A DNA stretch of 26,426 nucleotides, from assembly GCA_049999765.1 (NCBI GenBank), contig JBNGIQ010005855.1:1-26426 (forward strand), in the 5' to 3' direction. Positions 1-9,530 of the stretch are shown piece after piece. The stretch is from Phaeoceros laevis (taxonomy: Eukaryota > Anthocerotophyta > Anthocerotopsida > Notothyladales). Position numbers and translations under genes: made by a program. Each line of letters begins with the position of its first letter. The first letter of the stretch is position 1. The notes beneath the pieces are model-generated. The model did not search any database. It saw only the letters and a list, made by a program, of their open reading frames with translations, and was not told the origin of the DNA.

Positions 1-60
1 TATGAGTGCATCAAAGTGCCTCCTGGTGCTCCCCAGCTTAGTTGCCGGAAGCGGCGCTCC
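1..60. other. Scaffold piece before first gap
   Basis: These 60 bases carry the left partner of the inverted repeat described for 30-595. No gene is visible and the following 100 bases are unknown. Confidence 0.5.
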
Positions 61-595
61 NNNNNNNNNNNNNNNNNNNNNNNNNNNNNNNNNNNNNNNN
101 NNNNNNNNNNNNNNNNNNNNNNNNNNNNNNNNNNNNNNNNNNNNNNNNNNNNNNNNNNNNGAGCTTGAGTAGTTTGGCGTCGCGCAGTCACCATGCCCAA
201 GCTCTCGCGCGCCTACAACCCGCCATCTCCAACTCGCTGAAACCTGTCCCGTGCGACGGGATGGCGCACCCATTCCCAGCACCTTGGAGAGCCAGGGATT
301 GGCGATGGTGTTTTGCTGGCATCTACGCCCTAACGAGTTGCGCAACCAGCAAATCCATTGCCCGCTTGACTACATATGTGATAACTCATCAGATGAGGTA
401 GGAAGTACTAAGATAGTAAGATAATTATATTTTTGAACGTATTTTGTATTCAACATAATTAAAATTTTGAAAAATCGAAATACGGTATAATACGCCGCTT
501 CCGAAGCTTGGGGTTTGAAAGAAGCCCATTTTTAACGTCAGACACGTAACTTTCCCGCTCCCGTAAACTACACTTCGGCAACTAAGCTCCCCAGG
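30..595. repeat. Inverted-repeat element, possible decayed DNA transposon
   Basis: The block AGCTTAGTTGCCG near 36-48 returns as its reverse complement at about 577-591. The adjoining GAAGCGGCG near 46-54 returns reversed near 491-500. The right-hand side has about 75 extra bases between the two blocks, so the arms are unequal. The interior holds the gap and no convincing transposase. This is compatible with a foldback or non-autonomous DNA element. No target-site duplication could be confirmed, because the left border is close to the window edge. Confidence 0.4.
61..160. other. Assembly gap (100 N)
   Basis: Exactly 100 undetermined bases, the usual placeholder for a gap of unknown size. Any reading frame across it is artificial, and the distance between the flanks is not reliable. 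Confidence 0.99.
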
Positions 596-1515
596 CTCTC
601 TTTTTGTCGAGTCTGTGAAGGTACTATATTTGCAGAATGTGGGAGATCCCTGCTTACCCTGGGCAACACTGAGCTCTCAACCTTAGGAGGTAGAACCCGT
701 TCAGAAGGGCATCAATTCGGCTTTGCGAGAGGACCAGTATTGAAGGCTTGCTCACGGTTGGACAAACTCAAGCAGCTTCGCTCGGATTTTCGCGTTGGAC
801 ACCAACCAATCCCGACTCGGGGACCGTTGCAGGATTCATTCGCCCCCGAGTCGGAGATGGTATTCCAATGGAAGAGGGGGGCCTCTTGGCAGCCATCTAA
901 GCGGCTTCACGGCCCAACTCGACGATGTCATTCCCACCTCATAAATCTCTGCAGAGCCTGGGTTCGTGTGAACCGAGCTAAAACTTCCACGCACCCGTAA
1001 CCCAACTTTTCTAGCCATTTCAAAGTTTGTAAGGAGAAGCGGTCGTTATTAATGCTTGGAAGTCTACGACATCAGTCTCAACAGCTGGGGCACTGCAAAA
1101 CTTGTATAACCATCCTCTAGACTCTGGTTCAAGTGGCAACCTACTGGAGTCAGGTGCTAATTCATCTTCATGTTGCCTGGAGGCAGAGAACCTGAAAAAT
1201 GGGATGATGTGCGTATAAAGTAAGTCACTACTACAAATGGTGGTTTGGTGCAAAAGAGCTAATGAACACATCAATCGTTTATACATGTTCAGCTTACCTC
1301 GGAGACTTGGGGAAGCAAGGGAAGACAACCGGTTCTGTGCGTAGCCCATCTGTACAACGCTGTGAAGCTCATCGTCCCAGACTGTAGATACATGTGACCA
1401 TGGTAGGGCACAAAACATCAGACCAAAGAGACCAAACACTGCTTGCCACACCAGGAATCAGGGGTATCCTTCCACCTCAGTTTACTTGCAGGACCTACAA
1501 AAAACATTCAGATAG
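596..1515. other. No recognisable gene
   Basis: Short open frames occur on both strands, the longest on the minus strand at 1020-1451, starting with GTG. None shows a motif I recognise. Part of this stretch may be the eroded upstream portion of the LINE that becomes readable at 1516. Confidence 0.4.
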
Positions 1516-2713
1516 GCTGCTAACCTGGATGCACCCGAGCTTCTGGGACATACAATAGCTCAGCTATTATTTGCCGATGATATCGTTTTGCTGTCACTGA
1601 CTGAAAAAGGTTTACAGAATCAGTTAAACCTTTTGCTTGCTTTGTGTGATGAGTATGATCTGCAAATAAACCTCAAAAGGTCAGCAGTCCTTGTTTTCAA
1701 CCAAACCAGAAAGTGTGCTCCACCAAAACTCTTCTGGGGGGATCAGCTAATGCCAGCCTCGGATATTTACAAGTACCTTGGCATGTTCATGTTTGCAGTC
1801 AAATGTATTCATGAGGCACGACAATCACGTATCGATGCTGCAATTGCCTCCTACTTTATAGGGTCTCAGGCGATGAATAAGCATTATCTCCATACTGTAC
1901 CTATGATGGAGTTCTACCAACAATGTGTTCTTCCTAAGTTGTTATATGCTGCTCCAATTTGGGCCGTCAGCTGTACAAGGTCAGCATGGGATCAGATTGA
2001 AAAAGTACAAAAGCAATCTTTCAAACGGCATTTCAGTCTGCCACAATCCATATGCACAGCCACTTTACTTGCTGAATTAGGCATATGTCCGGTGGAAGTT
2101 GAAGCCTTGATCCTAACAGCCCAATTTTTGCAGCAGCTCAGTGTATCTGATGACAACAGGTTACCGAAGTTAGCATTTACTCAGTCCAAAGCGAATGCAG
2201 CGGATCATAATGTCGGATGGTATCAAGAATGGGTTGATTGGCTTACCAAATGGCACCTGCATGAGTATCAGCTACATGAGCTCACGGCACATCTCATCAG
2301 AAGTACGTATTACAAATTGATATGGAATGACAGGCCTCTTTCCAGCTATCAGCAACGGTATATAAAAGACACGAACGCCTTCCCTCAGCAACACATGCAA
2401 AAGTACTTACCAAAAAACCTACCCTTTGCACACACAAAGGCTCTTATCCAATTCAGATTGTGCGTTACTCCCTGGTCCAACCATCACGCTTGGAGTCAGG
2501 AAGCTGGCAATCTCCGACCACCTTGTCCATTGTGCAGTGAAGCCATCTCTGACATTGAATCTCACATGGTACTCTTCTGTGGCTAACACAATGGAAGTAA
2601 GGAGTCGACATCAGTCTGTACTTGAAATTCCAGTGACATTGTTACAGTTATATGACCAGCAACCTCAGCAGCTTGCAGCTTATGTATATGATCTTCTGAC
2701 TCATCAGTGTTGA
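1516..2713 (+). pseudogene. 5'-truncated non-LTR (LINE) reverse transcriptase
   Basis: A frame open from 1516 to 2586 encodes the C-terminal half of a LINE reverse transcriptase, which copies element RNA at the nicked target site. The catalytic motif FADD (1570-1581) sits in QLLFADDIVLLS. It is followed by the LKRS segment and the thumb region with the typical KLLYAAPIWA and EKVQKQSFKR stretches. A C-terminal zinc-knuckle-like motif CPLC-x12-H-x4-C lies near 2521-2580. The fingers domain, the endonuclease and ORF1 are missing. The frame stops at 2584, but coding-like sequence continues in another frame to 2713 (QQLAAYVYDLL), so one frameshift lies near 2580. The first ATG is well inside the domain, so no start is assigned. 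It is a dead, 5'-truncated copy, as target-primed insertion typically leaves. Confidence 0.85.
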
Positions 2714-3533
2714 AACAACATCCGACACTGGCAGTCAAGCATCCAACGCAGGCTGTCAAGCGTCAGATCTTGAAGACTCAACAGATGATGACATTGACCA
2801 TATATCATTGACGCAACTTATAGGAATAGACAGATAAAATTAGGTCCATTCCATATGAACTTACGCTCTAGTTCATCGCAATGGAATTGCCTTGTACCAA
2901 TGACGCTGTTCGTCCTTTATACTACTTGCTGTTTCAACCGTACCTGATTTCATTCACTATTTGAGCTAACAAGCCATTGTCAGAACCAACTTCAAAGAGG
3001 AGGGCACCGGCTCTCACCTGCACTTCATAAATGGTAGCATTAAAGCAATCAAACACCCCCACACAAAGCAATTGCTTTCACTACTTGCACTAAGTTCAAA
3101 GACTGCCTATTTGCATGCAAGTTTGGACGTTACACAAAAGGAGTTGTCTTTTATTGGTTGACACAGTCCACTGCTCGCATTCGTTCTACCCATTTCAGTG
3201 ATGCACTTATATCATCCTCATAAAAGCAAGCACCACTTTTGCTTGCTTTTAAGAAGAAGATTTAAGTGCATCGATGAACACGTTACTATCCTAGTCGACT
3301 TGCTGACAAGAGATGGTTTATGGTAGTAGGAACCCAAGCAAACCCAAAACCATTGCTGCCTACTACAGATTGCTATGAATTTGTTCACAGCAGCCATAGA
3401 GATGCACTGCGCATAGCAAACTATTGCAAGATGGACTGCAGAGTCAAGCACGTTCAAGTACAGAATTCAGACTTGCCATCAATAAGTACCATAAAAATGT
3501 GTAAGATAACAAGTGCCTAGGAGCAACCTAGGA
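2714..3533. other. No recognisable gene
   Basis: This is intergenic sequence after the LINE. Only short open frames without motifs are present (for example 3218-3457 minus and 3320-3520 plus). It may include the LINE 3' tail, but no clear poly-A end is seen. Confidence 0.4.
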
Positions 3534-3955
3534 GTGTACTTGGCCAAAATATGATCAAACGCATCCACTCCATGTGTGGCACAGCATCCACTCCGGGTGT
3601 GGATGCTGTTTGAGCATATTTGAGCCAAGTACGGTCACAGTGATCCACAAGTCCTCCTCTTCCTCGAGCTGCTCCTCCTCCTCCCAGGCTCTCCCTCTAT
3701 CCCACTCCCACCGGATGAAGATGGGAGTCACGGTAGCTGCCAACCCTAGCATCTACCGTGACTCCCATTTTCATCCGTGAGAGTGGGATACCCCGAGCGC
3801 TCTTCCAACCGCTCCATGTCCGCCTTCCGCCATACGCTTGCCCTAAACTCGCTATTGAAGGTACGTACCCGGTTTCAGTCCGGGTAGACTGGGTAGATTT
3901 CCGGTCTCGAACCGGGTACGTACCCGGTCTCGAACCGGGTACGTACCTGGTTTGA
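3534..3955. repeat. Compound foldback repeat, copy 1
   Basis: Three structured parts follow one another. First, an inverted repeat pairs about 3534-3572 with 3597-3636 (arms beginning GTACTTGG), with a loop of roughly 25 bases. Second, after a CTCCTC-rich spacer, a strong hairpin pairs 3699-3736 with 3753-3789 with only about three differences and a 16-nt loop. Third, from about 3860 to 3955, the palindromic repeat built on ACCGGGTACGTACCCGGT and CGGTCTCGAACCG begins. The same parts occur in reverse order and orientation at 6458-6915. It looks like a non-autonomous foldback element; no protein is encoded. Confidence 0.7.
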
Positions 3956-4144
3956 GATCGGAAATCTCGACTGGCAAGGCAGACATGCTCGACGTCCCAG
4001 AGACCATGGAGGAAGCAGAACCATCTGAGGAGCTCCTGAGCCGCTCTGGCTCTCATAATTTCATAATTTCGTAATCATGATTCATAAAACCCACAATAAC
4101 AGCAACATCTTGTTGGCAGTAGCAGCCTCAATAGTAACGGCAGC

Positions 4145-4440
4145 GAAGACATACACAAATTATTCTCAATCACTTCTCTTAAATTCACGTCCAATTCATG
4201 GTTCCTAGACCTGCTCTCTTACAACCCAGGCTTTAGAGTGATCGTCATTTGGCAAACTCCCAAATGTATAGAACCTAAAACTACTGCACATAGGATTCTA
4301 GATAGCAGCATCAAAGAAAAGTTCAAAAGTTGTCCACTCCACCAGTGAATAACGTAGCAAGCAGAAGGCAGGGCAGTCATATATTTCAAAGTCAGTCTCC
4401 TGTGCTCACATGAATTGGATGGAGCCCGACGGCTCTCATT
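4145..4440. repeat. Dispersed repeat A, copy 1
   Basis: From GAAGACATACACAAATTATT onward this matches 9206-9440 with only scattered substitutions. This copy has about 50 extra bases near 4346-4393 relative to the other. The minus strand of both copies keeps a hydrophobic reading frame with LMLLSRIL and GSIHLGVCQM. At this similarity that is expected by chance inheritance and does not prove coding. Confidence 0.8.
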
Positions 4441-5422
4441 GTTGCCTCGCATCTCACCAATCTCTGCCTGTAGGGGCCCGGGTTTGCAAAGCAGGCTTCC
4501 GTTTAGATCGACATGAGGAAAAAAGAGTGGCTTTCTCTTTGCCTGCACAAACCACAACCAACCTCTTCATTTGACGTCACCAACATCATGGTGCATTAGA
4601 AAAATTGAGGACTTGTGTGCACTAGACAAAAGGAACGTGGCCTTGAATATGGTATGCCAACTTGTAGAGGACTCCAAATGAACTCATGTACTTCAAAAAC
4701 TGCTTTTCTGAGGATAACCCTTAGACAGTCATGTGTTGCTGTGACTCCAAGGCTTTATCCCACCTGTCAAACCAGTAACCAACTCAACGAGAAGTGATAC
4801 CAACAGTGAGGTCGAAACAGCTGATGAAACCAAGCTGTCTCTTCAAAGTCCTTGCACACAACGTGAATATACGGAAGCTTGACCATCTAGTTATCAACAA
4901 AGCTAGCAAAATAGCTAGCAAGAAAGCGAGAAGGATATCAGAAATCACCTCTGTAGGAAGTTGTAAGCACGAACAAGATTTTGAAAGACAACTAAATGTG
5001 TCTTCATGAACGAGGCCATATGCACCGAGCAAAATGCTATTGGCTCTTCAAAATGCCCGACTGATCAAGCACAAGAGCAAGAGCATGATGGTTTTCATCC
5101 AGGGTTTTCCTGAGGTTTCCTGCCGCACCTTCCATACATTTCACCTTCCATACATTTCCTGAGGTTTCCTACTGCACCTCCCATACAAGGTTTACTACTG
5201 CACCTTCCTATATTCGTATATGGAAGGTGCAGCATCTTGCGAAAAGGTTACTCTCTGACACAGACGATGCAGATAGAAGTTTTATTGTCAAGCTCAAAAG
5301 AGCTCCATTCACACTCACAACAGCTGGTTTAGGGTTCCAGGACTGAGTACCTAGTCCAAGGACAGCCTAAGAGATGCTTCTCCACAGATTGTTAATCTGT
5401 TGTACATAACTATGTACAGAAG
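4441..5422. other. No recognisable gene; short local repeats
   Basis: No gene is supported. Around 5105-5235 there are repeated short blocks based on CCTTCCATACATTTC and GAGGTTTCCT, with an inverted partner TATGGAAGGTGCAG near 5219-5233. Open frames near 4794-5032 have no recognisable motif. Confidence 0.4.
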
Positions 5423-5518
5423 AAAAAAGCTGCTCTATCACACGTAGCTGTAAGCAAATTCATCATCCATTAAAAAAAGCTGCTCTATCACGTAGCTGTA
5501 AGCAAATTCATCATCCAG
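5423..5518. repeat. Tandem duplication at the end of the RING gene
   Basis: A 46-48-bp unit beginning AAAAAAGCTGCTCTATCA is present twice, at 5423-5470 and 5473-5518. The copies differ by a CA insertion and the last bases. The second copy covers the stop codon of the RING reading frame (TGA at 5513-5511, minus strand). Confidence 0.85.
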
Positions 5519-6029
5519 TAAAGGTGATACAGCCTAAGAGGTCCGCCCTGCATGAGGGGCACGTCTTACTTTCAACCAAAACCTTCTGGATGCAGCTCAT
5601 GCAGTAGAGTGCATGACCACATGGAAACACGAGCGCATTGCGGGGAGCAGCAAAGCATATCTGACACTGCACATCTTCTTATGCAGCTGCTGTAGCTTCC
5701 TTCAGTTTGAGCATGTCAGCTGCTGTAGCTTCCTTTAGTTTGAGCATCTCAGCTGCTGTAGTTTCCTTTTGCTTGTACATCTCAGTTGTAGCTTCTTTCA
5801 GCTTCCGCATCTCTGTTGCTGTATCTTGAGCTTCCTCGAGAAGAGTCAGTGCCAATGAAGTCGCTGCCCTTGTCTTTGCTTCGAGTTTGAGTATGATACC
5901 TTGGAGTGCTTCCTTTTCTTTTCGAAGCCTCTCCTTGTCGGCCTCCAAGATGGACACCTGGGCTTCCAGCCTAGCCATGTCGCTGTTTGGAAGCCTAGCC
6001 ATGTCGCTGTTGTTGTCGGTATTGTCCAT
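5511..6029 (-). pseudogene. Coiled-coil plus C3HC4 RING protein with in-frame stop
   Basis: Starting at ATG 6029, the frame encodes a 116-residue charged helical segment with coiled-coil character. It contains a doubled SDMARL motif near the N-terminus and a ladder of 12-13-residue repeats (EMLKLKEATAA type) before TAA at 5681-5679. The same frame continues directly into a complete C3HC4 RING. This has CQIC, then CGH, then YCMSC, then CPSC, with normal spacing, ending at TGA 5513-5511. In the family, RING domains bind two zinc ions and recruit a ubiquitin-conjugating enzyme, so the full product would be a small E3 ubiquitin ligase with a coiled-coil oligomerisation arm. The TAA removes the RING. 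It could be a disabling mutation, a sequencing error or, less likely, readthrough. No intron is seen. Confidence 0.75.
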
Positions 6030-6316
6030 TTCTGTTATGCCAGGATTGTATTGGTGTGGGAAGATCGGTTGGCAATCGTTGTCCGGCCGAAGAGAGACTC
6101 CGAGTTTGCACGTTTGCTCGTCCGCTCAATCAGATCACTCGAACTGCGCTTGGTGGAAGACATAGTGGCGACAGGGAGGGGTGGAAGAAGTGAGGAATCC
6201 AGACAGAGGTTTCGGTTTTGATGTCAAGAAACCCTAATTGTGGTCGAAATTCTAATCGTGGTCTTCACTATTCTGGCATGAGGATGAACTTGATTGCATG
6301 ACTGCCTCTAGGCCAC

Positions 6317-6385
6317 GCCACTCATAGCATGCTATGAGTGGCACAAGCGTGTGCTATGATTGGCATATGTGTGCTATGAGTGGCA
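6317..6385. repeat. Perfect palindrome and short minisatellite
   Basis: Bases 6317-6342 form a perfect 26-bp palindrome centred on TGCA (GCCACTCATAGCA and its complement). The right arm unit TGCTATGAGTGGCAC then recurs, slightly altered, at about 6351 and 6370, giving a three-unit tandem array. Confidence 0.8.
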
Positions 6386-6457
6386 CATTTGTGCACATAC
6401 GTGCAGCGCAGCTACTAGCAGGCCGGCAAGCTGGCGCAGCCCGCACTGTACCGCCGG

Positions 6458-6915
6458 CCCGGGTATGTACCCGGTTTGAGATCCGGTTCGTACCCAATCT
6501 CAAATCAGGTACCTACCCGGTCTGAAATCGGGTACGTACCCGGGCTCAGACCAAATTAGGTACAGTACTGCCAAAACAAGCTATATCGTGGGTGTACACC
6601 TGGGTGCTTGGTGTTGCCGATTCCTGCACCAATTGAGCGGGGAACGCAGCCATGAAGCAGTTGGAGGAGCGCTCGCGGGCGACACTCTCACCTCCTGCTC
6701 CCTTGGGGGCGCCACTCTCACCTCCTGTGATTTCCGAGCTACCAGGGTCAGCAGCTACCACAACTCCGATCTTCATCCAGTGGGAGTGGGACAAAGGGAA
6801 AACCTGGGGGGAGGAGGAGCAGCTCGAGGAAGAATCTTGCTTCTGGATAAGTGTGAGGGACATTACAGCTCTCCCTGTGTGGATGGTGTTTGAACATATT
6901 TGGGCCAAGTACGCT
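6458..6915. repeat. Compound foldback repeat, copy 2 (inverted)
   Basis: This is the reverse-orientation relative of 3534-3955. It opens with a degenerate cluster of the GGGTACGTACCCGG palindromic repeat (about 6458-6560). It then has a diverged section, a block complementary to the hairpin arm and the CTCCTC spacer of the first copy (about 6757-6835). Last comes one arm of the GTACTTGG inverted repeat (about 6878-6912). Only single arms of the two hairpins are retained, so this copy is more decayed. Confidence 0.65.
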
Positions 6916-7469
6916 CCAATGTTGAAGCGTGCTCCATACCACGCCATTGGCTTGGGCAGAGTTTGGGTGGCTAACGATGGAGAGGAGGATGATGATCAAT
7001 CGCAGCGTGGCACTGCCTGGACAAAGGGGTAGAGGCTGTCACCTTGTGCTCGGTGTGCAGAGTTGTGGGAAGCTGGTGGTGTGTGGCACGAGGCCATGGA
7101 CGCGTGCATCATTGTAGAATTGAGGCGGGCCACAGCCGTGGACGAGGACGAGGACGTTCAGGTTGTTGAGCTCGACGGCGCCAGTGACAGTAGTGGTGGT
7201 GTGAGTGGCGGCCCTGCCCCGTCTCGTGAAATAGTTGTTCTCCCTGTTAGCTATAGGGATGGCGATGATAGTGGTGTTGGTGATAGGGGTGTTGGCGATA
7301 AGTGGTGTTGGTGATGCCAGTGGTGTGGTGATGGATTCAATTCTGGACATCGATCCTTTGCTCGGCACCCCATCCCGAGGCTAGAACTATTGCCAAAGGC
7401 ATGGTAACGCATATGGAAAAGTCTGGATTGGTGGCCGACAGGCTTGGGCTTAAACGCTTTTATTGCTGC
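6916..7469. other. No recognisable gene; GGTGTTGGTGAT-rich tract
   Basis: An 83-codon plus-strand frame (7063-7314) has an acidic run but no motif. It ends in an imperfect repeat of TGGTGTTGGTGAT (about 7268-7330). I do not support a gene here. Confidence 0.4.
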
Positions 7470-8556
7470 TGGCATAACTTGTATGTTGTAGCTTGCATAT
7501 CTTTGCTGTGAGGTCATTGACATATGCTTTTAGCTCTTCTACCTTTGCTTCGGGTTCAGAGAACTATTTTCTACCTTTACTTCGGGTTTAGAGTTCTCTG
7601 AAGTAGGACAAAGACTTTTTGGCTCCCATCCCTTGATTTGATATTCAGCAAGCTCCAAAGCAAGAGCTTGCACTCGACCACGTTCACTGTTCAGGTCCGT
7701 ATGAAGCCTCTTGACCTGAGGAAGCAGAGGGTAGTCAAAGCAAGATAGCTCTTTGAGATGCAAGGACAAAATCTAACTTAACGAGTTAGTTAGTCATAAT
7801 TCATTGCACGTCCAAAAGTACATTCAGACCGTCTGTCGCAAATCTTCCAGATATATGCACTTTCTCATCGCGCGCTCATAGTTTTGAGAAATGCTCCTTT
7901 GAAGATTCATGTCTACCTGTGAGTCCAGACTACGAGCAAGCTGAAGCCCCTTTATTCTGTCCATGAGCTGTTTGATTTTGCATTCCTTGACAGCTGCACC
8001 GACAATGTATTTGAATTACAAGTGGCACTGAACCTTGTGCCATACAATACGAGTGTTTCTAGAGTTGGCAAGATGACATAGAAGCATCGGTGCTCTACTT
8101 GCAAGGTCTGGAAGCAACATGGTAAAGCGTTTACTCAGTCTTAGCTTGAGCTCCTCCATAAATGCTTCTGACCTCCTGGGTGATGCTTGCTCGAGTTGAA
8201 GTTCAAGACCCTGCAACCAGTGAGAAGCTGGACTTATTCCATGGTGTCTACTATGTAGCGATCCTAAGTCTAAGAGCTGCAAAGGGGTTACACACCTGCG
8301 TGCTGGTGCCTCTTAGAACAATTTACTGATCCTGCTTCCCTTCTTCAACTTGGGCTTCCAAGTCTCGGCAGCTTCAATTGTAAGACTACAAACAATGAGC
8401 CACATTCTATCCTAATCTGAGGTGCATAATCGTATTCTCCTAAGCTGTTCAAATGGGTTTTGCATGCAAAGTACCTATCGTTTTTTCCAGCATTCCCAAC
8501 TCTCTTGCAGTTCTTCAACTTTGCCCTCATGACATGACAGAAGGTCACTCAGCTTG
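7470..8556 (-). pseudogene. Exon-like remnants of a spliced coiled-coil gene
   Basis: Five short helix-rich open segments follow one another on the minus strand, several bounded by plausible splice sites. They are: about 8556-8479 (KVEELQESWECWKK); about 8373-8326 (RDLEAQVEEGKQDQ, then GTAA); 8210-8136 (begins after TTGCAG, contains LELQLEQASPRRSEAF, ends at GTAAAC); 7993-7917 (after GTGCAG, contains KECKIKQLMDRIKGLQLARS, ends CAG/GTAGAC); and 7715 to about 7470 (after CCTCAG, begins VKRLHTDLNSERGRV). The last segment is broken by a 32-bp tandem duplication at 7537-7596. Beyond it a second frame resumes with VEELKAYVNDLTAKICKLQ. All five have heptad-like character, as in kinesin tails or filament proteins, but I do not recognise the family. 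The 8479 segment runs into TAG rather than a clean donor. Probably a decayed gene; exon limits are inferred. Confidence 0.45.
7537..7596. repeat. 32-bp tandem duplication breaking the coiled-coil frame
   Basis: TTCTACCTTTGCTTCGGGTT (7537) recurs with small changes at 7569. The 32-bp offset is not a multiple of three and explains the frame change in the minus-strand reading frame. Confidence 0.75.
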
Positions 8557-8640
8557 TGTTTGTGTGGCGATGGCCAGTGGACGGGGCCCGTCAACGTTGT
8601 CGAGGAATTGAGGTTATAGTCTACAACCTTCAAAGCCTAA

Positions 8641-8745
8641 ACCCGAACCCGGTTCGAGACCGGGTACGTACCCGGTCTCGAATCGGGCACGTACCCGGTC
8701 TCGAACCGGGTTTGTACCTGGTCTCGAACCGGGTATGTACCCGCT
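8641..8745. repeat. Palindromic 23-bp repeat cluster
   Basis: About four to five units of CGGTCTCGAACCGGGTACGT type lie in tandem. Each unit contains two nested palindromes, ACCGGGTACGTACCCGGT and CGGTCTCGAACCG-like sequence, so the array can fold in many registers. The same unit is found at about 3860-3955 and 6458-6560. Here it stands without the neighbouring hairpins. Confidence 0.85.
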
Positions 8746-9105
8746 ATCCACAGCTATCTCCTCCTGTAACCGGGACCGGAACAGTAGCTCTTCTACCAGT
8801 CTAGTGCCCCCGCAAAACCAACCCCAGAAGCCTGTGTCACAAGTCTGGTGAATTTCCACGTTGTCACAAGTGCTAATGGTACATTTGTTGTGAAAATGCC
8901 TACCTTCACAGTAGCTGGACCCGGAATGACAAGCGCTGACGAGGGAAATTGCTCACAGCCCCCAACACTGTTTCTACAGTGTACAAAGATGCCACAAGGA
9001 GGACCCCGAGCCCAAATCCACTTCCTACCGCAGTGAGCTGACCAAAACCCAAGTGTAAAACATGAGTGGACCCAGGAAACTGAGTTTCATGTTCAGCATA
9101 AATAC
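8746..9105. other. No recognisable gene up to the gap
   Basis: Open frames run in both directions but are short and run into the gap. No motif is recognised. Confidence 0.4.
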
Positions 9106-9205
9106 NNNNNNNNNNNNNNNNNNNNNNNNNNNNNNNNNNNNNNNNNNNNNNNNNNNNNNNNNNNNNNNNNNNNNNNNNNNNNNNNNNNNNNNNNNNNNNN
9201 NNNNN
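9106..9205. other. Assembly gap (100 N)
   Basis: Exactly 100 undetermined bases. The gap ends precisely where dispersed repeat A copy 2 begins, which suggests the assembler failed within this repeat. Confidence 0.99.
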
Positions 9206-9440
9206 GAAGACATACACAAATTATTCTCAATCACTTCTCTTAAATTCACGTCGAATTCACGGTTCCTAAACCTGCTCTCTTAGAACCCAAACTTTAGAGT
9301 GTTCGTCATTTGGCAAACTCCCAAATGTATAGAACCTAAAACTATTGCAGATAGGATTCTAGATAGCAGCATCAAAGAAAAGTGCAAAAATTGTCCACTC
9401 CACCAGTCTCCTGTGCTCACATGAATTGAATGGAGACCGA
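9206..9440. repeat. Dispersed repeat A, copy 2
   Basis: Same orientation as copy 1 (4145-4440). It lacks about 50 bases between the CCAC-CAGT and CTCCTGTGCTCACATGAATT blocks that copy 1 has, so one copy gained or lost that segment. The true left end is hidden by the gap. Confidence 0.8.
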
Positions 9441-9530
9441 CTGCTTTGATGACCAGCAAGGGCACATTCACAAAAGCCACACAAGGTAAAGATATGGTCT
9501 GCCTTGCAACAGCACAAGTTCCTGAACAAA

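Noticed and set aside
42-401. Open frame across the first gap
   Set aside because: About a third of it is undetermined bases and the rest shows no motif.
1020-1451. 143-codon minus-strand open frame
   Set aside because: It begins with GTG, has no recognisable domain and no splice support; possibly chance.
8641-8745. CRISPR-like array
   Set aside because: The repeats are contiguous without unique spacers, and the rest of the window is eukaryotic.
8906-9283. Several open frames across the second gap
   Set aside because: They exist only because N codons are not stops.
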